From contig NZ_JACHXP010000001.1 of assembly GCF_014192215.1 (NCBI RefSeq), forward strand, positions 124,001-188,000: DNA of 64,000 bases. The letters are read 5' to 3'. Numbering within the stretch: position 1 is the stretch's first letter; every line of letters starts with the position of its first letter. Source of the stretch: Halomonas cerina. Lineage in GTDB: Bacteria; Pseudomonadota; Gammaproteobacteria; Pseudomonadales; Halomonadaceae. A program made the translations under genes and the position numbers. This document shows positions 19,872 to 28,963 of the stretch, piece after piece. The notes beneath the pieces were generated by a model that saw only the letters and a list, made by a program, of their open reading frames with translations, was not told the origin of the DNA and searched no databases.

Positions 19872-19959
19872 ACCCTTTTAGCCGCACTTCACTCCGCAAT
19901 GACACCAGCAGGTGTCCATTGTGGGGTGGGCGCCCGCAATCCGGGTACAAATCGGCGCC
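19872..19959 (-). promoter_or_regulatory. SAM-II riboswitch controlling the methionine importer
   Basis: The reverse-strand leader contains the conserved SAM-II (metA motif) blocks in order: P1 strand GGCGCC (19959-19954), GATTTG (19953-19948), CCGGATTGC (19944-19936), P1 closing strand GGCGCC (19934-19929), then after an insert GGCTAAAAGGG (19883-19873). ACCC (19946-19943) and GGGT (19875-19872) can form the pseudoknot. The loop that is usually short here holds a 39-base hairpin (19928-19890). High SAM should fold the aptamer, free the CACCC arm of the terminator and switch metN off. Recognition is by eye against the known motif. Confidence 0.85.
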
Positions 19960-19977
19960 GTTAAAATGTAGCGGGCA

Positions 19978-20006
19978 AGCCTAGATTTCGAACGGTCGTT
20001 TGTCAA
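19978..20006 (-). promoter_or_regulatory. metN leader promoter
   Basis: TTGACA (20006-20001) is a consensus -35 box, followed after exactly 17 bases by TAGGCT (19983-19978). Transcription would start near 19971, about a dozen bases before the riboswitch. Confidence 0.8.
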
Positions 20007-20199
20007 GGCGTTTGGGGCATGTATCGGGCAGGCTGGCTTCGGTATGGCAAGATTTCCTGCCAGGGCAGCATGCGCAGGATAATGCACTGAATCGTCGGCG
20101 CCGAGCCGGGTCGCCGCGTGGACGTCAGCGCCCGGGTTGCCTAGACTAGCCTCTTTTGATCGGCACCGGCCCCGAGGCTGGACAGCACGAGGAGTGTTC

Positions 20200-20829
20200 A
20201 TGTTCACAGGTATCGTCCAGGGCACCGCCGAGGTGGTCGCCATCCACGAGGCGCAGGCCTTTCGTACCCATGTGCTGGCCTTGCCGGCGCCACTGCGCGA
20301 AGGGCTCGAGCTCGGCGCCTCGGTGGCCCACAATGGGGTCTGCCTGACTGTCACCGCCATCGACGGCGAACGGGTGAGTTTCGATCTGATGCGCGAGACG
20401 CTCAGGCTGACCAATCTCGGTGCCCTGGCGGTGGGGGATCGCGTCAATATCGAGCGGGCGGCGCGCTTCGGTGACGAGATCGGCGGTCACGCCATGTCGG
20501 GCCATGTGATGGCGATGGCCGAGCTGGTGGAACTCGACGAGGCCCCCAACAACCGCCGCCTGTGGTTCGAGCTGCCCCCGGCGCTTGGGCGTTTCGTGTT
20601 CGACAAGGGCTATATCGGCGTGGACGGCATCAGCCTGACCATCGGCGAGGTGCGCCCGGCCGGCGCCGATCAGGGTCCGCGCTTCTGCGTCGACCTGATC
20701 CCCGAGACCCTGGCGCGCACCATCCTGGTGGATCGGGTGCCGGGCGACCGGGTCAATATCGAGATCGATCCCCAGACCCAGGCCATCGTCGAGACGGTCG
20801 AGCGGGTCCTGGACGCGCGAACGAGGTGA
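20200..20829 (+). CDS. ribE: Riboflavin synthase, alpha subunit
   Basis: Dismutates two 6,7-dimethyl-8-ribityllumazine molecules to riboflavin. 209 residues in two similar lumazine-binding domains: domain 1 begins MFTGIVQGTAEVV and contains SVAHNGVCLTV, domain 2 begins GGHAMSGHVMAMAEL and contains YIGVDGISLTIGEV. It is called ribC in E. coli and ribE elsewhere. The ATG at 20200 begins the universally conserved MFTGIV and has GAGGAG upstream; the longer frame from 20137 has neither. No other rib gene is adjacent, and I see no FMN riboswitch in the short leader. Confidence 0.95.
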   Translation: MFTGIVQGTAEVVAIHEAQAFRTHVLALPAPLREGLELGASVAHNGVCLTVTAIDGERVSFDLMRETLRLTNLGALAVGDRVNIERAARFGDEIGGHAMSGHVMAMAELVELDEAPNNRRLWFELPPALGRFVFDKGYIGVDGISLTIGEVRPAGADQGPRFCVDLIPETLARTILVDRVPGDRVNIEIDPQTQAIVETVERVLDARTR

Positions 20830-20977
20830 GCTCGCTCGCCAGGCAAGAGTCATCCCCCGTTTCGTCGGTGGGGCGTCTCGCATGGCGCGATGCCATCGTC
20901 TACCATGTGCGGCTTTTCTCGCCGCCCGGGAGGCCCCACCGGTCGTCACCACCGTTGTAGCGCGCAGGAAGATATCC

Positions 20978-22282
20978 ATGCTGAACCGCCTGATCGAGAA
21001 CCAGTTCAAGCTGGCCGAGCACCAGACCGATGTGAAGACCGAAGTCATTGCCGGGCTCACGACCTTCCTGACGATGGCCTACATCATCTTCGTCAACCCG
21101 AGCATCCTCTCCGAGGCGGGCATGGACTATGGGGCGGTGTTCGTCGCCACCTGCCTGGCGGCGGCGCTCGGCTGCCTCATCATGGGGCTGTGGGCCAACT
21201 ATCCCATCGCCCAGGCCCCCGGCATGGGCCTCAATGCCTTCTTCACCTATGGCGTGGTACTGGGCATGGGGTATAGCTGGGAGGCGGCGCTGGGGGCGGT
21301 ATTTTTCTCCGGTTTCGCCTTCTTCCTGCTGAGCATCTTCCGGATCCGCGAGTGGATCATCAACTCGATCCCGCTCTCGCTGCGCCTGGGGATCGCCGCC
21401 GGCATCGGCCTGTTCCTGGCGATGATCGCCCTGCAGAACGCCGGCATCGTGGTGGCCAATCCGGCCACCTACGTCGCCTTGGGGGATCTCTCCGAGCCCG
21501 CTGCCCTCTACGCGCTGCTGGGCTTCTTTGTGATCACCGCACTGGCCTACCTGCGCATCACCGGGGCGGTGATGATCGGCATCCTCGGGGTGACCGTGCT
21601 GGCGATGCTCCTCGGCCACAACGAGTTCGGTGGGCTGGTCTCGATGCCGCCTTCCATCGGCCCGACCCTCATGGCGCTCGACCTGGCCGGTGCCTTGGAC
21701 GTGGCGATGCTCAGCGTGATTTTCGCCTTCCTGTTCGTCGACCTCTTCGATACGTCCGGCACCCTGATCGGCGTGGCGCACAAGGGGGGGCTGCTAGACA
21801 AGGACGGCAAGCTGCCGCGCATCGGTCGCGCCATGATGGCCGACAGTGGCGCCTCCATGGCCGGGGCCGTGCTGGGCACCTCCACCACCACCAGCTACAT
21901 CGAGTCCACCGCGGGAATCGTCTCCGGGGGGCGTACCGGCCTGACCGCGGTGGTGGTGGCCGTGCTGTTCTTGATCAGCCTGTTCTTCGCCCCGCTGGCG
22001 GGCTCTATCCCCGCCTATGCCACTGCAGGCGCCTTGCTCTACGTGGCGGTGCTGATGGCCGGCAGCCTGTCCCACGCCAACTGGGACGATCCCACCGATG
22101 CCGCCCCGGTGCTGATCGCCGCCCTGGCCATGCCGCTGACCTTCTCCATCGCCGAGGGCATCGCGTTGGGCTTCATCAGCTACGCTGCCATCAAGACGCT
22201 TTCCGGCCGCTTCCGTGACCTGAATCCGGCGGTGATCGTGCTGGCGCTGCTGTTCGCGGCCAAGTTTCTATTCCTTGATTGA
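20978..22282 (+). CDS. Adenine/guanine/hypoxanthine permease (AzgA-type)
   Basis: 434-residue nucleobase permease of the AzgA branch (E. coli AdeP/GhxP relatives). About 12-14 membrane helices. Family signatures are TEVIAGLTTFLTMAYIIFVN, NYPIAQAPGMGLNAFFTYGV, FLFVDLFDTSGTLIGVA and GTSTTTSYIESTAGIVSGGR. It imports purine bases with protons, matching the apt and gpt genes directly downstream. The ATG at 20978 follows CAGGAAG at seven bases; the longer frame from 20882 lacks similarity. Which purine it prefers cannot be told from sequence. Confidence 0.92.
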   Translation: MLNRLIENQFKLAEHQTDVKTEVIAGLTTFLTMAYIIFVNPSILSEAGMDYGAVFVATCLAAALGCLIMGLWANYPIAQAPGMGLNAFFTYGVVLGMGYSWEAALGAVFFSGFAFFLLSIFRIREWIINSIPLSLRLGIAAGIGLFLAMIALQNAGIVVANPATYVALGDLSEPAALYALLGFFVITALAYLRITGAVMIGILGVTVLAMLLGHNEFGGLVSMPPSIGPTLMALDLAGALDVAMLSVIFAFLFVDLFDTSGTLIGVAHKGGLLDKDGKLPRIGRAMMADSGASMAGAVLGTSTTTSYIESTAGIVSGGRTGLTAVVVAVLFLISLFFAPLAGSIPAYATAGALLYVAVLMAGSLSHANWDDPTDAAPVLIAALAMPLTFSIAEGIALGFISYAAIKTLSGRFRDLNPAVIVLALLFAAKFLFLD

Positions 22283-22339
22283 CTCTGGGTCCTCGACTGA
22301 CCGTCAGGCATCGACCTCCATCCAACGAGATTCGTATCG

Positions 22340-22885
22340 ATGAGCATCTACGGCGACTACATCAAGTCCGTGATTCGTACCGTCCCCGATTGGCCACAGC
22401 CGGGGGTGAACTTCCGCGATATTACCCCGCTGCTGCAGAACAGCGCGGCCTTCCGCAAGCTGGTCGACAGCTTCGTGCACCGCTATCAGGAGATGGACCT
22501 CGATGCCATCGCGGCCATCGACGCCCGGGGCTTCATCATCGGTGCGCCGCTGGCCTACGAGCTGGGCTGCAGTTTCGTGCCGGTGCGCAAGAAGGGCAAG
22601 CTGCCGTTTCGCACCATCAGCGAGACCTATACGCTGGAGTACGGCGAGGCCGAGGTGGAGCTACATAGCGACGCCTTCCATGAGGGAGACCGGATCCTGA
22701 TCGTCGACGATCTGATCGCCACCGGCGGCACCATGCTTGCCGCGGCCAAGCTGATCTCCCGCAGTGGTGGTCAGGTGGTGGAGACCGCCACCATCGTCGA
22801 CCTGCCGACTCTGGGCGGCTCGCAGCGCATCCGCGAGGCCGGCTATGGCGTCTTCGCGGTCTGTTCCTTTACCGAGGACGAATGA
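22340..22885 (+). CDS. apt: Adenine phosphoribosyltransferase
   Basis: Salvages adenine to AMP using PRPP. 181 residues with the opening [25 protein letters not shown] sequence (split here: [12 protein letters not shown] and NFRDITPLL), [26 protein letters not shown] and the PRPP-binding loop [14 protein letters not shown]. Begins 57 bases after the purine permease and overlaps gpt by four bases, so permease-apt-gpt form a purine salvage operon. Confidence 0.95.
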   Translation: MSIYGDYIKSVIRTVPDWPQPGVNFRDITPLLQNSAAFRKLVDSFVHRYQEMDLDAIAAIDARGFIIGAPLAYELGCSFVPVRKKGKLPFRTISETYTLEYGEAEVELHSDAFHEGDRILIVDDLIATGGTMLAAAKLISRSGGQVVETATIVDLPTLGGSQRIREAGYGVFAVCSFTEDE

Positions 22886-23364
22886 CCATGGTCAGTCGCT
22901 ACCACCAGCATTTCACCGTCTCCTGGGACCAGTTGCACCGCGACGTGCGCGAGCTCTGCCACCGGCTGGTCGAGCGTGACTTCACGGGCATCGTCGCCAT
23001 TACCCGGGGTGGGCTGATTCCGGCGGCGCTGATTGCCCGCGAACTCAATGTGCGCCTGATCGATACCGTGTGCATCAAGAGCTATGATCATATGGAGCAG
23101 GGTGGCCTGCAGGTCCTGAAGGGCGTCGACCACGAGGGTGACGGCTGGCTGCTGGTCGACGACCTGGTCGATACCGGCAAGACCGCCCGCAAAGTGCGTG
23201 AGATGCTGCCCAAGGCGCATTTCGTCACCGTCTATGCCAAGCCGGAGGGCAAGCCGCTGGTCGACCAGTACCTCACCGAAGTGGCCCAGGACTGCTGGAT
23301 CCAGTTCCCCTGGGACATGGGCGTGGCCTATGTCGAGCCCCTGGCCGACCAGGTGAGGCGTTGA
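22882..23364 (+). CDS. gpt: Xanthine-guanine phosphoribosyltransferase
   Basis: Converts guanine, xanthine and, less well, hypoxanthine to the nucleotide. 160 residues, close in length to E. coli Gpt (152). Signatures are [43 protein letters not shown] and the PRPP loop [15 protein letters not shown]. The ATG at 22882 overlaps the apt stop (ATGA); a start two codons later is possible. Confidence 0.95.
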   Translation: MTMVSRYHQHFTVSWDQLHRDVRELCHRLVERDFTGIVAITRGGLIPAALIARELNVRLIDTVCIKSYDHMEQGGLQVLKGVDHEGDGWLLVDDLVDTGKTARKVREMLPKAHFVTVYAKPEGKPLVDQYLTEVAQDCWIQFPWDMGVAYVEPLADQVRR

Positions 23365-23367
23365 GCC

Positions 23368-24054
23368 ATGTCGACCTGTCCGCTTCCCGACAGCTGGCAG
23401 CGCTGGCTGGGTGACGAGTTCCAGGCGCCCTACATGCAGGCCCTGCGTGACTTCCTGGCCGCCGAGAAGGCGGCCCGAAAGGTGATCTACCCGCATTCTT
23501 CCAACTGGTTCCGGGCCTTCGAGCTGACCCCCCTGGACCGGGTCAAGGTGGTGATCCTCGGCCAGGATCCCTATCACGGTCCCGGCCAGGCCCACGGGCT
23601 GTGTTTCTCGGTGCGCCCCGGGGTGCGGGTGCCGCCGTCGCTTTCCAATATCTACAAGGAGCTTGAGGCCGATGTGGGCGCCAGGCCGGTCGATCACGGC
23701 TGCCTGGAGCATTGGGCCCGCCAGGGCGTGCTGCTGCTCAACACCTCGCTGACGGTGGAGCAGGGCAATGCCGGCTCTCACCGAGGCATGGGCTGGGAGA
23801 CGTTCACCGACCGCGCCATCCAGACGGTCAGCGCGCACGCCAAGCCCTCGGTCTTTCTGCTCTGGGGTAGCCCGGCCCGCAAGAAGAAAGCGCTGGTCGA
23901 TACCTCGCGCCATCTGGTGCTGGAGTCGCCGCATCCCTCGCCGCTCTCGGCCCATCGGGGCTTCTTCGGCAACCACCACTTCTCGCGGGCCAACGCCTTT
24001 CTCGAGCAGAACGGGCGCTACCCCATCGACTGGCAGCTGCCCGCCCAGCCTTAA
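23368..24054 (+). CDS. ung: Uracil-DNA glycosylase (family 1)
   Basis: Removes uracil from DNA as the first step of base excision repair. 228 residues with the water-activating motif [18 protein letters not shown], the uracil-recognition stretch [19 protein letters not shown] and the minor-groove loop [11 protein letters not shown]. Four bases downstream of gpt, likely in the same transcript. Full family length. Confidence 0.97.
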   Translation: MSTCPLPDSWQRWLGDEFQAPYMQALRDFLAAEKAARKVIYPHSSNWFRAFELTPLDRVKVVILGQDPYHGPGQAHGLCFSVRPGVRVPPSLSNIYKELEADVGARPVDHGCLEHWARQGVLLLNTSLTVEQGNAGSHRGMGWETFTDRAIQTVSAHAKPSVFLLWGSPARKKKALVDTSRHLVLESPHPSPLSAHRGFFGNHHFSRANAFLEQNGRYPIDWQLPAQP

Positions 24055-24153
24055 CGCGAAAGCGGGAGGCGGGTAGAATGGCACGCAATTTTGTCGATGC
24101 CGTCCATTCGGCGAAAGTCACATCGTCCCCACCGCCGCCGAAGAGGTCACCCC

Positions 24154-24783
24154 ATGAGCGTCCATGCCATCCGGCATCCCCTGGTCCAGCACAAACTGGG
24201 GCTGATGCGCGAAGCGGATATCAGTACCAAGAGTTTCCGTGAGCTGGCCGGCGAAGTGGCCAAGCTGCTGACCTACGAGGCGACTCAGGACCTGGAGCTC
24301 GAGACCCACGAGATCCAGGGCTGGAGCGGGTCGTCCATCCCGGTGCAGCAACTCAAGGGAAAGAAGGTGACCATCGTGCCGATCCTGCGCGCCGGCCTCG
24401 GCATGCTCGATGGCGTCACCGACCTGATTCCCAGTGCCCGCATCAGCGTGGTCGGCCTCTACCGCAACGAGGAGACCCTCGAGCCGGTGCCCTACTTCGC
24501 CAAATTCGCGGGGGATCTCGACGAGCGGATGGCCATCGTGATCGATCCCATGCTCGCCACCGGCGGTACCATGGTCGCCACCCTGGACATGCTCCGCGAG
24601 CGCGGCTGCCGGCACATGAAGGTGATCGTGCTGGTGGCGGCGCCCGAGGGTATCGAGCGCGTCCAGGCGTCCTATCCGGACATCGAACTCTACACCGCGG
24701 CAGTGGATGACCACCTGGACGCGCACGGCTATATCGTCCCCGGGCTCGGCGACGCGGGTGACAAGATCTTCGGTACCCGCTGA
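24154..24783 (+). CDS. upp: Uracil phosphoribosyltransferase
   Basis: Converts uracil and PRPP to UMP. 209 residues with [32 protein letters not shown], the PRPP loop [12 protein letters not shown] and the uracil-binding end [17 protein letters not shown]. The ATG at 24154 follows AGAGGTC and matches family starts; the longer frame from 24091 does not. The uracil permease gene follows after a 223-base leader. Confidence 0.96.
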   Translation: MSVHAIRHPLVQHKLGLMREADISTKSFRELAGEVAKLLTYEATQDLELETHEIQGWSGSSIPVQQLKGKKVTIVPILRAGLGMLDGVTDLIPSARISVVGLYRNEETLEPVPYFAKFAGDLDERMAIVIDPMLATGGTMVATLDMLRERGCRHMKVIVLVAAPEGIERVQASYPDIELYTAAVDDHLDAHGYIVPGLGDAGDKIFGTR

Positions 24784-24835
24784 GTTTTCGATCTTCGCAA
24801 TCTGGTGTGAGCCGTCCCTGATCCCGGGCGAATGC

Positions 24836-24890
24836 GTAGGGGCGATAAGCGCCAGCGCATCGCCCGACCCAGGCGCCTCCCCAGGCCTAC
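24836..24890. repeat. REP-like palindromic element upstream of uraA
   Basis: GGGCGAT (24840-24846) pairs with ATCGCCC (24862-24868), and an outer CGTAGG/CCTACG pair encloses it. Sequences of the form GTAGGGGCGATAAGCG are typical dispersed intergenic palindromes in high-GC gammaproteobacteria. Copy number cannot be judged from one window. Confidence 0.5.
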
Positions 24891-24930
24891 GTGGAACGGT
24901 TCACGCTGATCTGCAAAGGACCAAAATTTT

Positions 24931-24963
24931 CGCCCCTGCGATGCGCGGTCCAGGGGCGTTTTT
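24931..24963 (+). terminator. Terminator between upp and uraA
   Basis: CGCCCCTG (24931-24938) pairs with CAGGGGCG (24951-24958) and is followed by five T residues. It lies 43 bases before the uraA ATG, so it may end the upp transcript or act as an attenuator for uraA. Confidence 0.85.
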
Positions 24964-25006
24964 CTGCACGGCTGAAACACTCAACCTTCACGACGGAGAG
25001 GCTCTC

Positions 25007-26248
25007 ATGAGCGATCAAGCGGCGGCCCCATCGATGCCGACCGACTCATTGCTGCGTACCCTGTTGACCGGCGCCCAGATGCTGTTCGTGGCCTTCGGCG
25101 CCCTGGTGCTGGTGCCGTTGCTGACAGGCCTCGACCCCAGTGTGGCACTGTTCACCGCCGGCATCGGCACCCTGGTGTTTCATGGCGTGACCCGGGTCAG
25201 CGTGCCGGTATTTCTGGCCTCGTCGTTTGCCTTCATCGCCCCGATCCAGGGCTCGGTGGCGAGCTTCGGCATTCCGGCCACCCTGGGCGGGCTGATGGCG
25301 GCGGGCCTGGTCTATGTGGCGATCTCGCAGCTGGTGCGCCTCAAGGGCACCGGCTGGCTGCATCGCCTGCTGCCCCCGGTGGTGGTGGGGCCGGTGATCA
25401 TGGTGATCGGCCTGGCGCTGGCGCCGGTGGCGGTGGACATGGCCACCGGTGAGACCAGCGATACCATCGGCTACGGTCCGGCCATCTTCCTGTCCATGAC
25501 GAGCCTGCTGGTGACCCTGGTGCTGGCGGTGTTCGGCCGCGGCCTAATCCGCCTGATCCCGATCATGGGCGGCATCGTCACCGGCTATGCCCTGGCGCTG
25601 CTGATGGGGGTGGTCGACTTTACGCCGGTGCACGAGGCCGCCTGGTTATCTCTGCCGGCCTTCACCGCGCCGAGCTTTCACTGGGCGGCGATCCTGTTCA
25701 TGATCCCGGTGGCCATCGCCCCGGCGGTGGAGCATATCGGCGACATGATCGCCATCGGCTCGGTCACGCGGAAGAACTACCTGGAAAAGCCCGGTCTACA
25801 CCGCACCCTGCTGGGCGATGGCCTGGCCACCACCGCCGCGGCCTTCGTCGGTGGCCCGCCCAACACCACCTACTCCGAGGTCACCGGCGCCGTCACCCTG
25901 ACCCGCGCCTTCAACCCAAAGATCATGGTGGTCGCGGCGGGTATCGCCATCGTGCTGGCCTTTGTCGGCAAGCTCGGTGCCCTGCTGCAGACCATCCCCG
26001 GTCCGGTGATGGGCGGCATCATGACCCTGCTGTTCGGCTCCATCGCGGTAGTGGGCATGAATACCCTGGTACGCGCCGGCAAGCCGCTCACCGCGCCGCG
26101 CAACCTGGTGGTGGTCTCCCTGGTGCTGGTCTTCGGCATCGGTGGCATGCAGTTCGGCAACGGCCAGTTCACCCTGCAGGGCGTCAGCCTCGCCGCCCTG
26201 GTTGGTATTCTGCTCAACTGGGTGCTGCCTCGCGCCGAGGAGGAGTAA
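25007..26248 (+). CDS. uraA: Uracil permease (NCS2 family)
   Basis: 413-residue nucleobase:cation symporter with about 14 membrane segments. Family motifs include GAQMLFVAFGALVLVPLLTG, FIPVAIAP-like MIPVAIAPAVEHIGDM (the conserved EHIGD loop), GDGLATTAAAFVGGPPNTTY and NPKIM. The EH and PNTTY elements are typical of UraA/PyrP. It pairs functionally with upp upstream. The ATG at 25007 has GGAGAG six bases before it. Confidence 0.93.
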   Translation: MSDQAAAPSMPTDSLLRTLLTGAQMLFVAFGALVLVPLLTGLDPSVALFTAGIGTLVFHGVTRVSVPVFLASSFAFIAPIQGSVASFGIPATLGGLMAAGLVYVAISQLVRLKGTGWLHRLLPPVVVGPVIMVIGLALAPVAVDMATGETSDTIGYGPAIFLSMTSLLVTLVLAVFGRGLIRLIPIMGGIVTGYALALLMGVVDFTPVHEAAWLSLPAFTAPSFHWAAILFMIPVAIAPAVEHIGDMIAIGSVTRKNYLEKPGLHRTLLGDGLATTAAAFVGGPPNTTYSEVTGAVTLTRAFNPKIMVVAAGIAIVLAFVGKLGALLQTIPGPVMGGIMTLLFGSIAVVGMNTLVRAGKPLTAPRNLVVVSLVLVFGIGGMQFGNGQFTLQGVSLAALVGILLNWVLPRAEEE

Positions 26249-26416
26249 GTGTCTATGCACAAGTCATCGTATCTGGTGGAGTCCCTCGGCTCGGCGGTGA
26301 GCATGGGGGTCTCGCTGGAGAGCCCGCGCTTGCAAGTAGCCAGGCCGAGCACAGCATCTATACTTTGTTAGATCAGAACCTCCTTATAACGCTTATAACA
26401 GAAAGTGAGGGTTGAT

Positions 26417-28054
26417 ATGACAATAGAGAGACGATTTGTGCAACGCGCTACCCGTGTTTTTGCCGGTGCGGTGGCGGGGTTGGCGATGGCATCTGCTAGC
26501 GCCACCGACGCGAAGGAAGCCGCCGGGACCGGCCTTGGAGACGTGGACTTCCGGGCTTCCTGCACCGCGGAGGTGGGCGAGGACTTCGACCGCGCCGTGG
26601 CCATGCTGCATCACATGATGTACGCCCAGGCGCGCGAGGCCTTCGAGCGCATCGCCGCCGAGGAATCCGACTGCGCCATGGCCCATTGGGGCATCGCCCA
26701 GACCCTGTACCAGCCACTCTGGCCCACGCGCCCCAGCGCTGACGAACTGGAGCGGGGCCGCGAAGCGCTGCAACGGGCCCGCGACATCGGTGTGGAGACC
26801 GATCGCGAAAAAGCGCTCCTGGCGGCCGCCGAGGCCTTCTTCGAGGACCCGGACGCGGACTGGTGGACGCGCATCGGCCGGTGGGCCGATGCCCTGGAAT
26901 CGGCACATGAGAACCACCCCGACGACCGGGAGATTGGCGTCTTCTACGCGCTGTCGCGTATCGCCGTGGGCCAGACAGCCGATGACCGGGCCGCCTATAA
27001 CGCCGAGGGCGCACGAGCGGCGCTGGCCGTCCACGAGGAATCGCCCACCCACCCGGGCGCGATCCACTACCTGATTCATGCCAACGACATCGACGCCCGT
27101 GCCGGCGAGAATCTGGATGTGGTGCGCGCCTACAGCGACATCGCGCCCAGCGTGCCCCATGCGCTGCACATGCCCACCCATATCTTCGTGAGGCTGGGGA
27201 ACTGGCCGGAAGTGATCGAGTGGAACCAGCGCTCGGCCGAAGCCGCGCTCGAGCATCCCGCCGGCGACCATGTTTCGCACCATTATCCCCATGCCGCGGA
27301 TTACCTGGTCTATGCCCACCTACAGCGCGGCGAGGACGGCAAAGCCCGCGGTGTACTGGACGAGGTCTTGGCCAGGCAGGGCTATCAGCCCAGCTTCATC
27401 TCCGCCTTTCACTTGGCGGCGATGCCGGCGCGCTTCGCGGTGGAACGTCGCGATTGGGAGCGCGCGGCGGCCATCGAGCCCAGAACGCCGACAGAGATAC
27501 CCTGGGATAACTTCGCCTGGCCGGAGGCGCTGTCCTGGACCGCGCGCGGACTGGGCGCGGCGTACCAGGGCCAGCTGGAGCAGGCGCGCGAGGCCGAGGC
27601 CCAGCTGGCAGCATTGCGCGACAGCTCCGAATCCGCGGGTGAAAGCGGTTTCGCCAACTATATCGAGATCGACCGGCTGCTCCTGGCCGGGCACATTGCC
27701 CGAGAGGACGGCCGTGATGACGAGGCCGTGGCACTACTCAAGCAAGCAGCGAAACTGGAAGATACGATGGAAAAGCACCCGGTGACCCCCGGTGCCCTCC
27801 TGCCTCCCCGCGAGGCCTTGGGCGAATTGCTGCTTGAGCTGGACCGGTCGGGCGAAGCGCTCGAGGCCTTCCGGTCGTCGCAGGAGGTGTGGCCCGGGCG
27901 CTACCGGACCCTCCTTGGCGCAGCACGGGCGGCGTCCGCTGCAGGGGATGAAGGCGTCGCGCGGGAGTATTACGGCATGCTGCTGGAAACCACCGCCGCG
28001 GAGTCCGACGGTCCCGAAATTGAGGAAGCCAGGAACGCAATGGGCAAGATGTGA
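26417..28054 (+). CDS. Exported TPR-repeat protein of unknown function
   Basis: 545 residues. A Sec signal peptide (about residues 1-33, RVFAGAVAGLAMASASA) precedes many degenerate tetratricopeptide-like helices. Short family motifs are DFDRAVAMLHHMMYAQA, AMAHWGIAQTLYQPLWP, HPGAIHYLIHANDID, HALHMPTHIFVRLGNW and HYPHAADYLVYAHLQ; the repeated histidines suggest metal binding, which I cannot confirm. The ATG at 26417 follows GAGGG; a GTG at 26405 is possible. Function is unknown. It stands alone between uraA and a convergent regulator gene. Confidence 0.75.
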   Translation: MTIERRFVQRATRVFAGAVAGLAMASASATDAKEAAGTGLGDVDFRASCTAEVGEDFDRAVAMLHHMMYAQAREAFERIAAEESDCAMAHWGIAQTLYQPLWPTRPSADELERGREALQRARDIGVETDREKALLAAAEAFFEDPDADWWTRIGRWADALESAHENHPDDREIGVFYALSRIAVGQTADDRAAYNAEGARAALAVHEESPTHPGAIHYLIHANDIDARAGENLDVVRAYSDIAPSVPHALHMPTHIFVRLGNWPEVIEWNQRSAEAALEHPAGDHVSHHYPHAADYLVYAHLQRGEDGKARGVLDEVLARQGYQPSFISAFHLAAMPARFAVERRDWERAAAIEPRTPTEIPWDNFAWPEALSWTARGLGAAYQGQLEQAREAEAQLAALRDSSESAGESGFANYIEIDRLLLAGHIAREDGRDDEAVALLKQAAKLEDTMEKHPVTPGALLPPREALGELLLELDRSGEALEAFRSSQEVWPGRYRTLLGAARAASAAGDEGVAREYYGMLLETTAAESDGPEIEEARNAMGKM

Positions 28055-28129
28055 GCGGCATGCGGCCGAACCCGGCGCCGGCTGGGCTCCTAAAGGTCAT
28101 TCACCGCGGATGGCTGCGACCAGACCCTG

Positions 28130-28717
28130 TCAGGCGTGAGGCAGTTCCTGGCCCGCGTCGGAGAAGGTCGGCGGGGTGCTGGCGCTGACGATCACGCACT
28201 CCTCGGTCCCGGGATTGCGGAAGCGGTGGGGCAGGCGGGAGTCGAAGTAGTAGGCATCGCCTGCGCCCAGCATCCCCACCTCGCCGTTCACGGTGATCTC
28301 GATCTGCCCCGCGATCACCACACCGCCTTCCTCGCCGTCATGCTCGAGCATCTCCGCGCCGCTGTCGGCGCCGGGGGGATAGCGCTCATGGAGTATCGAC
28401 ATGCGCCGGTCGGGGCGTCGGGCCGCCACCAGTCGCCAGGACAGCTTGCCGTCGCCGATCTCGGTCAGTTCCGAGGCGCGATAGAAGGGACGGGGGTGGC
28501 TGGTCTCCTCGCCGGCGAAGAAGGCACTGATCGAGACCGGCAGGGCGTCGAGGATCTTCTTCAACGAGCTGACCGAGGGGCTGACGCTGTTCTGCTCGAT
28601 CAGCGAGACGGTGCTGTTGGTCACCCTGGCGCGCTTGGCGAGTTCACGTTGCGAGAGGCCGCGTGCCAGCCGCAGCTGACGCAGGCGCCCTCCGACATCG
28701 AAACCCTCGTCGGTCAT
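28130..28717 (-). CDS. XRE-cupin regulator, PuuR-like
   Basis: 195 residues: an N-terminal Xre helix-turn-helix (residues 9-65, LRQLRLARGLSQRELAKRA and NSTVSLIEQNSVSPSVSSLK) joined to a C-terminal cupin domain (about 105-180, HDGEEGGVVIAGQIEITVNG and RLPHRFRNPG). The layout, length and ending STPPTFSDAG resemble PuuR, the putrescine-responsive repressor of polyamine catabolism, but no puu genes are adjacent. It is divergent from the molybdenum cofactor operon; an inverted repeat just upstream of its start may be its own operator. Confidence 0.85.
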   Translation of the reverse strand: MTDEGFDVGGRLRQLRLARGLSQRELAKRARVTNSTVSLIEQNSVSPSVSSLKKILDALPVSISAFFAGEETSHPRPFYRASELTEIGDGKLSWRLVAARRPDRRMSILHERYPPGADSGAEMLEHDGEEGGVVIAGQIEITVNGEVGMLGAGDAYYFDSRLPHRFRNPGTEECVIVSASTPPTFSDAGQELPHA

Positions 28718-28744
28718 CTGGTGTGTCTCCGGGCCTGATGGAAG

Positions 28745-28768
28745 GTTACACGGTGGTGCGGTGTGAAC
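28745..28768. promoter_or_regulatory. Inverted repeat upstream of the XRE-cupin gene
   Basis: GTTACAC (28745-28751) faces GTGTGAAC (28761-28768), 28 bases upstream of the regulator ATG. Position and symmetry suit an autoregulatory operator; no binding data can be inferred. Confidence 0.4.
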
Positions 28769-28920
28769 GACACCCTGCGCATGCAGGTGTGCGAAATCCT
28801 TGACACATCATACCCGCTGCCGGTGTCGCCGATAAGGCCTCTTCCCTCTGCTGCCTTGACCCGGGTCAGCAGGCGGTATGACGGTCGCGTGAGGCCATGG
28901 CACCCGTGGCAGGGCTCAGG

Positions 28921-28943
28921 CATCATGTTGGCCAGACATGATG
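28921..28943 (+). promoter_or_regulatory. Inverted repeat just upstream of mobA
   Basis: CATCATGT (28921-28928) pairs perfectly with ACATGATG (28936-28943) around TGGCCAG, ending 20 bases before the mobA ATG. It could be an operator or a leader hairpin of the molybdenum cofactor operon. A second hairpin involving GCCATGGC and GTGGC lies just before it. I cannot match it to the known Moco RNA motif by eye. Confidence 0.45.
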
Positions 28944-28963
28944 AATACGTGACAGGAGCGGTC

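Noticed and set aside
19830..20006. metN leader as a T-box, SAM-I riboswitch or MetJ operator region
   Set aside because: No T-box sequence, no SAM-I kink-turn or four-way junction, and no AGACGTCT boxes; the SAM-II blocks fit much better.
20100..20199. FMN riboswitch before riboflavin synthase
   Set aside because: The leader is too short and lacks the conserved RFN elements.
20830..20977. Purine riboswitch before the AzgA-type permease
   Set aside because: Only a small ATGGC/GCCAT hairpin is visible; the three-way junction and core residues of purine aptamers are absent.
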